DNA of 64,000 bases, taken from positions 7,161,495 to 7,225,494 of the forward strand of contig OZ234502.1 in NCBI GenBank assembly GCA_965153455.1, read 5' to 3'. This document shows positions 34,585-47,145 of this stretch, in pieces. The position numbers and the translations under genes are program-made. The DNA is from Sphagnum compactum. Its lineage: Eukaryota; Bryophyta; Sphagnopsida; Sphagnales. The notes below the pieces were generated by a model, which ran no database searches, was not told the origin of the DNA, and saw only the letters and a list, made by a program, of their open reading frames with translations. Within the stretch, counting starts at the first letter, position 1, and every line of letters starts with the position of its first letter.

Positions 34585-37500
34585 ATGGAAAGTAGAATGG
34601 GGCTTTGGAAGAGCAATTCATGTTGACTTTTCAAAGGCAATTTCCAAAGGCAGGTTGGTAGTTTTAAATGTTGTTTGTCTCAAAAAGCTTAGGATTCGAT
34701 AAGTTGCACATTGAATTTGAGATGGCTTGCAATGGTCTTTTGAATGGAACCATGAAAAGGGAACCTCTTGCAACATGAAGGAATCGATTTTTTAATGAAT
34801 GTGAAAAGTTACATAAAAGTATTGAAATGTTTGGACACATTCTTGGGAATGTAGAAGACTTTGTTAAGAAGTTGAACTTGTGTAACTTTGGAATTGATAC
34901 CCACCATGACATTGATTTGGATGTTGTTTGCATTGAACAAGTTATTCAAGTTTTTGGAAGTAGGAATGCAAATGGTTTCAAGGTGAAGGTGAACAATCAT
35001 TTGACTAAAATGGATTATGAATCATTGAATCATTTGAATCAAATGTTTTATGTGCATCCACTAATTTATGGAAATCACCCTAGCATTTTTATTTGGGGTT
35101 TCCTTGTAAATTGTCATGGAATCAAATGAATTGGGCAAAATACATTCACAATTGCACACAAGGGGTAGATGCATCGTACAATGTAAACAATTTTAGGGAA
35201 AACTAGGACTACATATAATATAAAAAGTAATAACATGTAAGATTTCAATTATCATTTTGAAAATTTACAAAGATCACACATGTAGTTAATTTGAGCTTCA
35301 AACATAAAAACGTTATTAAACCCACCAATATACAATTGATTGGTAGTTTTATCTTTGTGTAAAAATACACCAATAATTTTATGAACATTGATTTAGAACC
35401 CTTATTGATAGCAAATTACCATATTTTATTACTTTTGGAAATCCATTCTTTTTATTTAAAATGGTAAAAACAACATTTAGCCTAATTACATCCTCAATGG
35501 AAAAACATTTTATAACAAGTTCATGAAATTGGAGCAAATATGAACAAATTTAACTACTAAGTGGAGTACATTCTCACTTTGCAATAACCTTGTCACAATG
35601 TTGCAATTGTAAAAAAGGACTATGAAAAATTAAATTTTTAATGGTAGTTTATCCGTAAATTTTGCACATGTAAAAAGACAACCATGAGGAAGAATCTTCT
35701 TCACCAAAATTCTCAATTTTATTTTCAAGTTGTGAAGTTTGTATTAGATGTTCTTAAAACATTTGTTAGTACATTATGTTATAATAATGATGATGATTGT
35801 GATTTTTAGTAGGCACAAATTTTACTCTAATTTTCTCTTTACGTACTAACAAACACTATAGATTATGCACATAATTGTACTTGATTCACATACAATCTGT
35901 TGTTCCAAACCGTTCAAGTTACCATTCAAACTATATTCACACATTCGTTTCAATACTATTATTGTTTTATTATTTCTTGGATTCTGGATTATTCGTGATA
36001 ATCAAAATCTATGACTAGGTTTTAGTTATTATAATAGAAAAACACAATAGATTCAAAGTTTACTCATTGTTTCCTTACCATTGTGTTATTGCTTTCTTTA
36101 CTCAAAATTGAAAATACCAAACATTTATAGTATTAAAATGCAAAAATCAAAAATGAAAACATGAAAATTTATGGTTCATAGCCCAACAAAACTTTCAACT
36201 ACATATTGTGTCTCTATCACTATCCTCTAACAACTTTTGAAGTTTGTCTATGTGTAAAAAAACTCTCAACCTTTATCAAAATCAAAAACAAAATCATAAA
36301 TCATTTCCTTCCAAAAAAAAATTTAAATCAAAATTAAATAAGTGTCTTAGTCATGTCTTGTTAAATTTTTATTACACACCTTATAACATTACCCTCCCTT
36401 TACTCTAAATTCCATCTTCGAAATCCTTGTTATAGTAAATGGAAAAAAAACATTATGTCCTTCAATTTGTTATGTCAACCATTTGTGGTTGTTCCTTGGT
36501 CATTTTAAGCTATTAACATGTCTACCTGCACCTCCATTTATGCTCCTATTATAACTTCAATTGTTGCACTCACTTAAGGAACTATGACTTCATTCAATGG
36601 TTTTGTTTGACTCCTTTCTACCCATTTTGCTTTCACCCAAATCATCTTATAACACATATTTACATGGTTGAAGTTCAAACATGACATGGTTCAAATAATG
36701 ACATGGTTGAAATTCAAATATGGGATTCTTAAAAAAATAATACAATGTGACAACAATCTTGACCCCCCTATAATGTGCTTTCACCCAAATCATCATATAA
36801 CACATATTTAATTAATTTAAAGCTAAATTGTTAATTTCGGACTTTAAACAACAAGGTGGATGGATGAACTCCAACTGGTGGGTACCTGATTTAATAAATT
36901 TGTGATCATTTCATAATTGAATGCCATTTAAATGTTTCTCTTAATAAACTTATTGTTAAGTAAACATGAGAATGTCACCAAAAATTCCCAAAATAATAAC
37001 ATCAACTTGTATATATTGTGTCTAATAAAAGAGGGGAATGATGGTGGATATACATGACACATTGTGCAAAAAACCAAAGCTTGACAAATGTTCCAAAACC
37101 AATGACTTTTCAAATGATGAAAGGTCCAAATTTTTGTTTCAATTATAAACACAATTATCGAAATTTCACACAAAGGACACCAATGCCTATAATGAATTAT
37201 TTGTGTCTTGTAAGGAAAATCATATTTTGTGGAGTGTGCTCCAAAAAGATTTTTCACTCACAAATTTGAGTTTTTCCAAAATTTAAAATCACCGCAACAA
37301 CGACCCAATTGTGAAATTGGGATCATTATGCCATAACCCATTAGAATATTACACATATTTATCATCGCCATGACCATGTGTTATCTTACAGGCAATTGTC
37401 CAAGCCTAGAAATCATTTTGTTGGCCACTTGGAACCTTGGAAGTGCAGTTTTTGATCCATTTTGTCATGGATAACACATAAAAACTAATCTGTAGGGCGC

Positions 37501-37990
37501 ATAGATTTCGACCTCTAAATATGGTACAAGCTTTTGTATGATTCTTGATGCAAAATGTGTTTTTTTCAACTTCAATATTAAATCCTTGAAAGATTCACAC
37601 ACAGTTCATTTTACAAAATCCTACCTTCTCTTTTGTAGATATATATTAAAATAGTGTCTATTCCTCAATCTACTCATTGTAGATTGAAAAATACCTTAAT
37701 GTTTAACTTCTTGCTTATCTGCAAAAATGTAATGAAAAAAATAAGAACAATAAACCTCATACTACATAACACATGACAATATTTCACACTGATGACTAAA
37801 CTAGTAAACCAACACACCTACACTAATTTTGGAAAAAAAACTAAGTCACAATATTCACATATTACGAATACATACTTTGTATTTTATTTCATCATTTCAT
37901 TCTTGAAGACTCTTCCAAATATCAACCAATAGATGTTGGACATCTTGTCTACCATTTCCAATTCCTTTCATTTGATGCAAATTGTGTCAA
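34585..37990. other. Intergenic, AT-rich, no recognised gene
   Basis: An open frame at 34827-35129 (plus, 100 codons, includes DIDLDVVCIEQVIQVF) is the longest and is unrecognised. A 35-bp direct repeat ('cacccaaatcat' core, then 'aacacatattta') lies at 36628 and 36776. Nothing else noted. Confidence 0.45.
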
Positions 37991-38960
37991 CAAGTTAATC
38001 AAGCATTGAACATTTTACTCTACTTGTTTTGTTGGAGTTTATAGTTTATGTAAACCCTTATTTCCATGGGGCAAAAATTTACAACCTCGTTTATAATCTG
38101 ACTTGTATAACATATATTTCGATCTCAACAAGCCAATTATCTTGTACCATGCAATTTCACATATATTTATTTCTTGAATCATGATAAATTTTTGTTGCTT
38201 CATGTCCCTTCTCCTATCCAACCTTCTAGGAATATTTAGACCATACACTCTATAGTTTTCAAAGGATGGTCTCTAAAACTCTTCTCTCAATAGCAAGGTT
38301 TTTTCATGAAGAAAATATTGATAGTAATTTCATGGGCAACATAATATGGCACTAACATCCTAAATAAACTCATTGGATAAGAACTTTTCAATCCTTGAAA
38401 CTAAGGCTTCAAAATGACATACCCTTTATTTCCTCTTCTAAACATATGTTTTTTTTCCTTAACACCAATTTCTACCTCCTCATCAACAACTAGTTTGTGG
38501 TTTTCATTGTATGGTATGAGAAATTGCCTTAGGGAATAACCATCCAAAATGGTTTGAGACAATGACCATTTCCAAATTGTCATTACCACTACAACATTAC
38601 TCGAGCAATGCAAAATATTTAGTCCCAAGCTGATCATCAAGAACTATTTCCCATGGGTCACATGTTATCACACGTCCACTTGCAACAAATACCCCAACAC
38701 CTGAATCAACAAGGTCACAATCAATACCTCACCAAAAACACCTACCTTTTGCTAGAATGTGTGAATCCCCTCTTTCATTTCTTTCTTCACTTCATTCCTT
38801 GTTTCTCTTTTCATTTCCGTTTTCATTCCTTCCTTCACCCAAGGAATCAAAAAAAGATCTTTCCATTCTTCCTTCCCCATCATCATCAGAGCTATAACTT
38901 TTCTATTCATCGAACTCATCATAAGTAGTTTCATCCATTCTATTGTCAATTTTTTCATTA
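37990..38960 (-). pseudogene. Decayed ORF of unnamed plant family, possibly transposon-borne
   Basis: Reading the minus strand downward, several frames give protein-like pieces in a plausible order: an acidic run (SYSSDDDGEGRMERSFFD, about 38900), VITCDPWEIVLDDQLGTKYF (about 38660-38600), HFGWLFPKAISHT, KRKEG/RGNKGYVILKP (38401-38430), FLSNEFI, YGLNIPRRLDRRR, KFIMIQEINICEIAWYKIIG and KSDYKRGCKFLPHGNKGLHK (38248-38045). I have the impression of a repeated 'predicted protein' family of mosses and ferns, but I cannot name it and the match is from memory. Stops and frameshifts interrupt it throughout. The two longest intact pieces are 38640-38401 and 38248-38039. Confidence 0.35.
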
Positions 38961-39647
38961 CTATTGAAATTCTCAAAACATAAAGTCATGGAAAAAGCCT
39001 CATCCTTACAAGACATTAACCTATTTTGTAGGCTGTTAAAACCCTCCTAGAAAATATCTTCTTGTGGTAGAAATGGAGGTGCATTCTCCATCACCCAAAC
39101 ATCCTTTGCAAGCCAAAAACAATCATTTCCAACTTATGACCCGTAATATCTTGTAGCTAAAATAAGGTAGAAGAATCAAACACAAATATGATGGTTATAA
39201 TTAAACAATTTTCAACTCCATTAACACCATGCATCAAAACCACTAAAGGATCTTTACATTTTCTAGCTCCAACCTAAACCCTACCATCCTCACTCAAATC
39301 CAAAATGGAAATGATGTCACCAAATTTGAATGTTATGCCCATGGCTTCACGATTTTTAAAAAATCATTCACCTATTAGATAATCTACCATAAAGTTTTTG
39401 GATGAACATTATTAGCATGACACCATGAAACAAAAAATTAAATAGAAGGTGTTGATATGTAGATCAATAAGAAAAAATATTCCCAATAGCTTGATTTGAC
39501 GATACAATCTTATCAAACAAATGTGGCTTCTTTTCTGATTCATCCAAATGACCCATGAGGAAACAAATAGCATGGAATAAGACATTTCTTCCACATTATA
39601 GCAAAGGGTGTTTTTTTCCCAATACTTGAAATTTTTGTGACTACTTG

Positions 39648-40480
39648 GGTTCAATTGCAAGAAAATGCTTAATGGTCATTAGCAATTTCCTACGCTCACT
39701 GAATCGTGAGAAAACACCTAATGCCCACTAGGCGTTTCCCATGCTCACTAAATCGCAAAAAAATGCTTGATGGTTGCTAGGCATTTCTTACATTCACTAA
39801 ATTGCGAAAAAATGCTTAATGGTCGCCAAACATTTCTTGCGCTCACTAAATCATAAGAAAATCCTTAGTGGTTGCTAGGAGTTTCCTAGATTCACTAAAT
39901 TGCGAAAAAATGCCTAGTGGCCGCTAGGTGTTTCCTACGTTCACTAAATAGCGAAAAAGTGCCAGGTGGCCGTGATGGGTTTTTTACGCTCATTAAATTG
40001 TGAAAAAATGCATAGTGTCTGCTAGGTGTTTCTTATGCTCACTAAATCGTGAAAAAATGCAAGGTGGCCACAAGGGGTTTTCTACGCTCACTAAATCACA
40101 AGAAAACACCTAGTGGCCACTAAGCGTTTCTTCCGCTCACTAAATCGTGAGAAAATGTCAAGTGGCCGTAAAGGGTTTTCTATGTTCACTGAATCATGAG
40201 AAAACACCTGGTGGCCGTTAAACATTTTTTGCATTCATTAATCACGAAAAAACACTCGATGGCCCCCAAGCATTTTCTACATTCACTAAATTGTGAAAAA
40301 AACCTGGTGGCCACTAGGCGTTTTCTACAATCACTTCGGGCTGAATCGCGAAAAAACACCTAGTGGCCACCAAATGTTTTTTGCACTCACTTTGGGTTGA
40401 ATTGCAAGAAAATGCTTGGTGGCCGCCAAGCGTTTTCTACATTCACATTGAATGAAATCTGGAGAAAACGCTTGTTTAAC
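39648..40480 (+). repeat. 49-bp satellite array with internal dyads, about 16 units
   Basis: The phrase CTCACTAAATCGTGAG recurs every 49 bp (39744, 39793, 39842, 39891, 39940 and so on to about 40281), with two last units lengthened by an insert ('cttcgggctg', 'ctttgggttg'). Each unit holds two dyads: CTCAC-TAAATC-GTGAG, and a core like CGCCTAGTGGCCACTAGGCG. Units differ at 10-25% of positions, so the array is old. The minus-strand open frame across 40331-40528 simply reads the repeat. Confidence 0.9.
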
Positions 40481-43445
40481 TAAATGATGTAACAGATATT
40501 TCTTAGTTGTTGCCAAACATTCTTTCATTTAGGGATTTGCCAGAACCTTACTTACACAATTTTTGTACGTTTATGTGGGTGCTAGCATATTTTTTATTAT
40601 AACCAAATAGTCTTAAAATCCATCAAGATAATGAACGATTGGTTTTGGGTTTTTGTAATGTTGCCTTGTGGGATCCCTAAGATGAACTAAAAACTACAAG
40701 ATTTTCAAAGTATCATTTTTATTTTTATTTTTGCTCACAATTATTGCAAAAAGATTTAAAGTCTAAATTATGATGAAATAATAATAATCTTTGCTGAATA
40801 ATACCAAGAAAATATCAAAATATGGTAGTGTAATTTGATTATAATATTTACATTCAAGGTGTAAGAAAAAAATACTGAACAAAATTATAGGAGTCCTAAA
40901 TCCCTAAAATTATTTTGATGAGAATGGTTGTGTAATATTAACCTTTTGTTTTGTTTAGGGTTTGTTTTGATTGAGGTAGTGGCATCGAATACACTCAATT
41001 TTTTGTTGTGCCAAAAACCATTATGCCATGTCCTGGACATAACACATTGTGAGAATGCAATAACAACTTCTAGATTCTTACATTCTAACCCATGTAAATC
41101 GATGCATTCTAACACACACATGGATTCTGTATTTGGACTTTATTAAAAATTGTTAGACATGAATGAAAATAAATATGCAATTGTGTCCACCATTTGAAAC
41201 CATAAACCTTAAATCAATCTTTTTGAAAATGATTGTTCAATTGTGAACTTGTGTTCATGGTCCTTATCATGTTATTTTCAATGTTAATCATAAGAAACTT
41301 GTAACCCTAATGGAGGTTATGATGGGAATATTGTAAGTAGGTCTACAAAATTGAAAGGAGAATTTCAAAGGTTAAAGGTTCATTACAAATATGAATTGAA
41401 AAAAGAGACCTAGGAAGGAAGTTAATAGATGTGAACTAGTGAATGAATAAAAAGGACTTGGAAGGGATCTACTAGTGACAAAAACAGAAGAGGTAAAAAA
41501 AATTGAAAGAAAAATTTCAAAGGATTAAGGCTCATTATAAATGGGAAATATGTATAGAAAGAATAGACCAAGGATATGTCTTTCAGTGTGAGAAACATAA
41601 AAGATCACAAGATAAATTGACACAAGAACAAGAAAAAAAAGGTGTCATTGTAAGTTGGAATGAAAAGTAATGCAAAAAGTAAAGGAAAAAAAAAAGTAAA
41701 GTGATGAAGTAATGAAAAAAAATACACCTAGGACAGGTTTGCCAAAAATGAAAAGAAAGCAAAGGCTTCATTTGAAGCTCACAAAACAACAAGAAATCTT
41801 AGTTGCAAATTCAAATGAAAAATAAGAAGAAATTGAGAAGAATCTTACCAATGTTATTTGCGTGTGTTGAAGCATGTGCATCAAAATTATTGCTTTGAAA
41901 CTCTTGCTGTTGATGCGAAAAAATGCGGACTTGTGCACAAACTAACAAAAAAAATGGGCAAAGGAGAAGGATAAGAAAAATGAAAAATTCAAAGTTGTAG
42001 ATGTGTGAAAGTGGAACAATGAGGAAGAATGATTTGAAACTAGAAAAAACATTAAGTTGAAAGAGAGAAAATGAGATGAAAAGAGAAATGCAAGATGTGA
42101 AGAAGAGTGGAATTAAATCGACTTGAGGAAAAATGAAAAAACATTGTAAAAACCCTAACTAGCTTTGGTTTTGGTTTCCTTTTCATCTATGAACCCTACT
42201 AACACAGCCATGTGTAATAGTCTCAATTTTTAAGGATTACATCAGGGATACTGGGGTGTGATAAGGCTATTAGGGGTTTTTAACGATTTCATGTTAAAAT
42301 GAACAATGATGGGTGTGCATGGTTGCATGGAGGATTGTTTTTGTTTTGGAATTTGATTCTTTTCTTCAATAAAAACTAATAATCATAGTTCTAAAATTTC
42401 AATCACGTGATTGGGGGTGAAAAATCTTTAAAGGGTTGGGGTTAGAAACAAACAACAAAATTTGTAATGTTTGGCACAATGTTGGTTTCATTCTGGTATT
42501 TAATGAATAGTCGCATAAGCAAGGATGATTTGAGATTCTTGAAGCAATTAAGGGGTGTCAATGACATGTCAAATGTAAATAAAGTAATTTTCAAGCATTA
42601 TAAGTAAGTAAGATTAATTTGATACAACATAACAATTAAAATGAGTATGGCAATAAAGTGGTAATACAACATGGATTTCATGATGAACAAAGTTCTTATT
42701 CAAGTTATGGAGAAGCTCAAGGAGGAGCAGCAAGTACATGTTGAGTTCTAGGCTATGTCATAATGGTAGTTCATAACTGCAAGAAATGTAGGATGCGTCA
42801 AATGGTGCGAACTAAGTAATCCACCTTGTTGTTAGGAAAAAATCGACGAATCGAACCTCATAACCAATGATAATTTTTAATGCCAGGAATTGAAAACCAT
42901 GCAAAAATTGAAGTGTCTTCCATTACGTAAAACCTTTGTAGACAGTTTCAAGTTCATCGCCAAAAACAGGGTCGACCTACAACAAAATCACCAAGGTATG
43001 GGAATTCGAAGAAATTCAATAATACAAGCTTGAAGGGGTTAAACTTCAAGACAAAGGCGCACCTTTTGCGGTTTGATATTTTCATCACAAGGGTGTTAGG
43101 TCAGTGTCAAATCTAAAAACAACTCATGAAACGATTTTTCGTTCATTTATGCGATTTAAGGCCTATAAAACATAATCATGCACGATGCCATGAATTCAAA
43201 GAAAGGAAAAAATCTTCGATCAAAATCAACTTGGTGATGAGTGTGTGGAAGAATTGGTACTTCAAAATGCATGATTATAATATATAAGTGAAGGAAAAAG
43301 AAAGAAAGATGCAAAGTAATGGTCTAGAACCATGGTAAAGAAAAACCCTAAAATCAATAGAAATAAAGTTGAAATAAAATCTTATGGGGTGAAAAGTGGA
43401 AAGAGGTGAAAATGATGCTTTTTTTTCTCATTTTCATTCTCCTTG
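40481..43445. other. Intergenic, AT-rich, no recognised gene
   Basis: 41380-42120 is purine-rich on the plus strand ('gaagaaaaaatgaaaag' style). A direct repeat, 'attgaaagaaaaatttcaaagg' in two variants, lies near 41351 and 41497. No recognised coding sequence. Confidence 0.4.
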
Positions 43446-43830
43446 CCAAACATGGAACATTCCAAGGGCCACTAAGCTTGGAACCTTCCAAGGGCCATCA
43501 AGCATAGTTATGACATTCTTGGTGCGAGAATGTTATGGAAGCCCAAAGAAGCAAGAATTTTAAAGAATTTTATAGATCAACCAGTGTAATTTGGTAAACA
43601 TTCGCGGGTAAAGAATGTTATGACAAGGTGCTAAATGAAGAATTTTAAAGAATTTTAATGTGCAAAATGAAGAATGTCATCACTAGGCCATCAAGCTTAG
43701 AACCTTCCAAAGGCAACCAAGCAAGATGCTTCCCCATTGATCTCCAAGCATTAGATTCATTTCAAGGGCCACCAAACATGGAACATTCTAAGGGCCACCA
43801 AGCTTGGAACCTTCTACTGGCCATCAAGTT
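43446..43830 (+). repeat. Short tandem repeats, 'aagcttggaaccttccaagg' type
   Basis: Clusters of a unit of about 27 bp (CCATCAAGCTTGGAACCTTC and CCACCAAACATGGAACATTC variants, each followed by 'caagggcca') lie at 43446-43510 and 43686-43830, separated by unrelated sequence. GGAACCTTCC is itself a near palindrome. Confidence 0.7.
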
Positions 43831-44090
43831 GGGGTTTTCTTTCGCCTTTTTCCTTCCCCTTCTTTTTGAAGGCACAAAATTGGATCATTTGTCTTTTTTT
43901 TTTGGGACATGATTTTCAATTTGAATCTTTGAAAATTTGTTCCTATAACTTTTCTTAAGAGGAGAAAAATGGTTAGTCTTAATAGATGGTGGAAATAGGG
44001 AGAATAGATTCGATAATAATAATACTTTTGAAAGAATGGAAATGAGTACGAGTAGCTTTGGAGTTTGAAATCTTGTAAAAATTTCATTAG

Positions 44091-44655
44091 ACCTCTCAGG
44101 TTTTGTAGCATAATTTTTTCTTGGTTTAGGTGCAGAATTTGAAATTTGGGGAGTACATGCGCCTTGTAACTAGCTTTCCAATGAACTAATGCAAGCTATA
44201 TTTGGATAATGTATGTGATGGCAATAACATTTTAAATGACTACGGGTCTATTGTTAAGTTGAACTTTCTACTTTCGTAAAACCCTCTTGGGCTATATGGC
44301 ACAACTTTTTATTGACTAAGGTGCAAGGCTTGAGATTTGGTAAGTAGGTGTACCTTGTAGTTAATATTTTAATAAATTAATGCAAGCTAGATTTGGATAA
44401 TGTATGTGATCGCAACAATGTTTTAAATGACTAAAAGTCTACTATTAAGTTGAACTTTCTACTTCCGTAAAACCTTTTTGGGTTATATAACATAACTTTT
44501 TATTGATTTAAGTGCAAGGCTTGAGATTAGGTAGCAAGTGCGTTTTGTAGCTAGTTTCTTAATGAACTAATGCAAGCTAGATTTGGATAATGTATGTGAT
44601 GGTAATAATGTTTTGAGGGACAAAAGGTTTGTTATCAAGTTGAACATTATGTGAG
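44091..44655 (+). repeat. 191-bp tandem repeat, about 3 copies
   Basis: 'tgcagaatttgaaatttgg' at 44131 corresponds to 'tgcaaggcttgagatttgg' at 44322 and 'tgcaaggcttgagattagg' at 44513, an exact 191-bp spacing twice. Each unit also carries 'aatgcaagctagatttggat' and 'aagttgaactttctactt'. Satellite-like length, close to nucleosomal DNA. No coding content. Confidence 0.85.
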
Positions 44656-45221
44656 CTCCTTAGAAGTTGGTTTAGGTGGGTGATAGTTTAACATAAAATT
44701 CTAGGATTTGGAGAGTTTGAACTTTGAAAATATATTTATCAATTCTAAATCATAAATGATGCATAGGAAGAAAACTATTTATTTTCAACTACAAACGTAA
44801 CTTGATATCTACAGATACACTTTGCATTTTTCTTTCACCAATAGCATATATACTTTTAAGTATAATCACTTCATAGAACTGAGAGTGGAGGGACAGAAAA
44901 TCACCTCACATCATCTTGCACCTTTTCATCCCATGGCTTTTCATTTCGCAAGTTTTCATCCTGCATTTTTTTTATAATTTAATAAATAATAATAAATAAT
45001 AATAATAAATATGTATGTATCATTATATCATTATTATTCATTCTTATGATTATTTCACTTGATATTAGAATATTTAAAATGGTATGATCATTACATTATA
45101 CTTTATATAAATCTTAAACACTTAGAATGTTAGTTATTTTACATTTTGTACCATATTATAAGTAATATACTAAAAATTTGATAGATAAATAGAAATTATG
45201 CATGTGTTTACACTCTGCAAT
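44656..45221. other. AT-rich spacer
   Basis: No gene seen. A small 'aataataaataataat' microsatellite is at 44980-45012. Confidence 0.4.
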
Positions 45222-46975
45222 GGTTCAAGGCTTTTTTTGTATGGTTTAAGTTTGAAGGTCTTTCAATTAGGGTTTAGAATTTTCATGTTATGGTTTAGGG
45301 CTTTTCTTGTATGGTTTAAGTTTTATGGTTTAGGTTTGAAGGTCTTTTAGCTAAGGTTTAAGGTTTTAATGCTAAGATTTATGGTTCTTATGTTATGGTT
45401 TAGGGATTAACACTTTTGTGTAATGGTTTAGGGCTTTTCTTATAAAATTTAATGTTTAAGTTCTTTAAATTAACGTTTAAGGATTTAAATTTAGCATTTT
45501 TGTGCAATGGTTTAGGTTTCAAGGTCTTTGAGCTAAGGTTTAAGGTTGTTATGTTATGGTTCAAGGATTAACATTTTGTGCAATCATGGTTTAAGGTTTT
45601 CCTATATGGTTTAGTGTTTAAGGTCTTTGAAATAGTGTTTAGGGTTTTGCTGCTAGGGTTTAAGGTTTAGGGTTTAACATTTTTATGCAATGGTTTAGGG
45701 CTTTTTTTATGGTTTAAATATGAAGTTCTTTAAGCTAAGGTTTACGATTGTGCTATGGTTTAGGGATTAACATTTTTGTGCAATGGTTTAGGGCTTTTTT
45801 TATATGGTTTAATGTTTAAGATCTTTGAGCTAGGGTTTAAGGTTTTGCTGTTAAGGTTTAAGGTTTATCATTTTGTGTAATGGTTTAAGACTTTTTTTAT
45901 GGTTTAAGTTTGAAGGTCTTTGAACTAAGGTTTAGGGTTTTAGTGCTAGGGTTTAGGGTTGTTGTGCTTTGATTTACGGATTAACATTTTTGTGTAATGG
46001 TTTTAAGCTTTTCTTGTATGGTTTAGGGTTTATGGTCTTTGAACTAAGGTTTAAGGTTTTGGTGCTAAGGTTTAAGGTTGTGCTATGGTTTAAAGATTAG
46101 CACTTTTGTGCAATGGTTTAAGGCTTTTCTTGTATTGTTTAAGGTTTAGGGTCTTTGAATTGAGGTTTAAGGTTTTGATGCTAAGGTTTAAGGTTTTTGG
46201 TGCTAAGGTTTAGGGTTTTAGTGTTAAGGTTTAAGGTTGATGTGCTATGGTTTAGGGTTTAGCACTTTTGTGCAATTTGTTTTAGGGTTTTTCTTGTATG
46301 GTTTAAGGGTTTAAAGTTTTTGAGTTAAGGTTTAGGGTTTTGGTGCTAAGGTTTATGATTGTTGTGTTATGGTTTAAGGTTTAACACTTTTGTGTAATTT
46401 TTCAAGGTTTTTTTTGTATGGTTTAAGGGTTTAAAATTTTTGAGCTAAAGTTTAGGGGGGTTGTGCTATGGTTTAAGGTTTACCATTTTTGTGCAATTTT
46501 TTAAGGGTTTTTTTATATGATTTAGGGTTTAAGGTCTTTGAACTAAGGTTTAGGGTTTTAGTGCTAGGGTTTGAGGTTATTGTGCTATGGTTGAGGGTTT
46601 AGCATTTTTGTGCAATGGTTTAGGGCTTTTCTTGTATCGTTTAAGGTTGAGGGTTTTGCATTTTTGTGTAATGGTTTAAGGCAATTAAGGGTATTACGAT
46701 TTAAGGTTTAATGGTATTAGGGTTTTAAGTTTTAAAGGTTTAGGTTTAAGGTTGGAGGGTATTAATGTGAAGGTTTAAGGTTGTAGGGTATTAGGGTTTA
46801 GGGGTTAACATAATACAATTTAAGGTTTTAAGTTTTATGGTTTTGGGTATATGGCATAGGGTCTATGTTATAGCATTTAGGGTTCAAGGATTTAAGGTTT
46901 ATGGTTTATGGTTTTAAAGTTCATGGTTTAGGGTTTAATGTTGGGGTCTATAATATAGTGTTTCAAATGTATGGT
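45222..46975 (+). repeat. Degenerate telomere-like (TTTAGGG) higher-order array, 1.75 kb
   Basis: The plus strand is dense in GGTTTAGGG and GGTTTAAGG, variants of the plant telomere repeat TTTAGGG, all in one orientation. They are organised in a longer unit of roughly 120-130 bp with the order: GGCTTTTCTTGTATGGTTTA, GGTCTTTGAGCTAAGG, GGTTTTGGTGCTAAGG, GTTGTGCTATGGTTTAGGG, TTAACACTTTTGTGCAATGG. This shows amplification of a mutated telomere-like segment rather than a simple interstitial telomere. An OBAP gene fragment starts 170 bp further on. Confidence 0.85.
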
Positions 46976-47145
46976 TTGGGGTTGAAGGTCAAAATGATGA
47001 ACACATTTTCAATATATTTTGCATGAATTTGCATCACATTTTGTCATCAATTGAATTGAATTCAAATCATGAACCACATGGGCAAATCATTGTTGATGGT
47101 TAATCAAATGCATCAAAAGACATTGATTCTTGTCCAACCACTCCC

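Noticed and set aside
38586-38600. CACTACAACATTACT, a CACTA-like terminus
   Set aside because: No matching inverted end or 3-bp target duplication was found, and it lies within a protein-like remnant.
40331-40528. 65-codon minus-strand open frame
   Set aside because: It is a reading of the 49-57-bp satellite units (repeated VSAKN..W, VFSRFSPK) rather than a gene.
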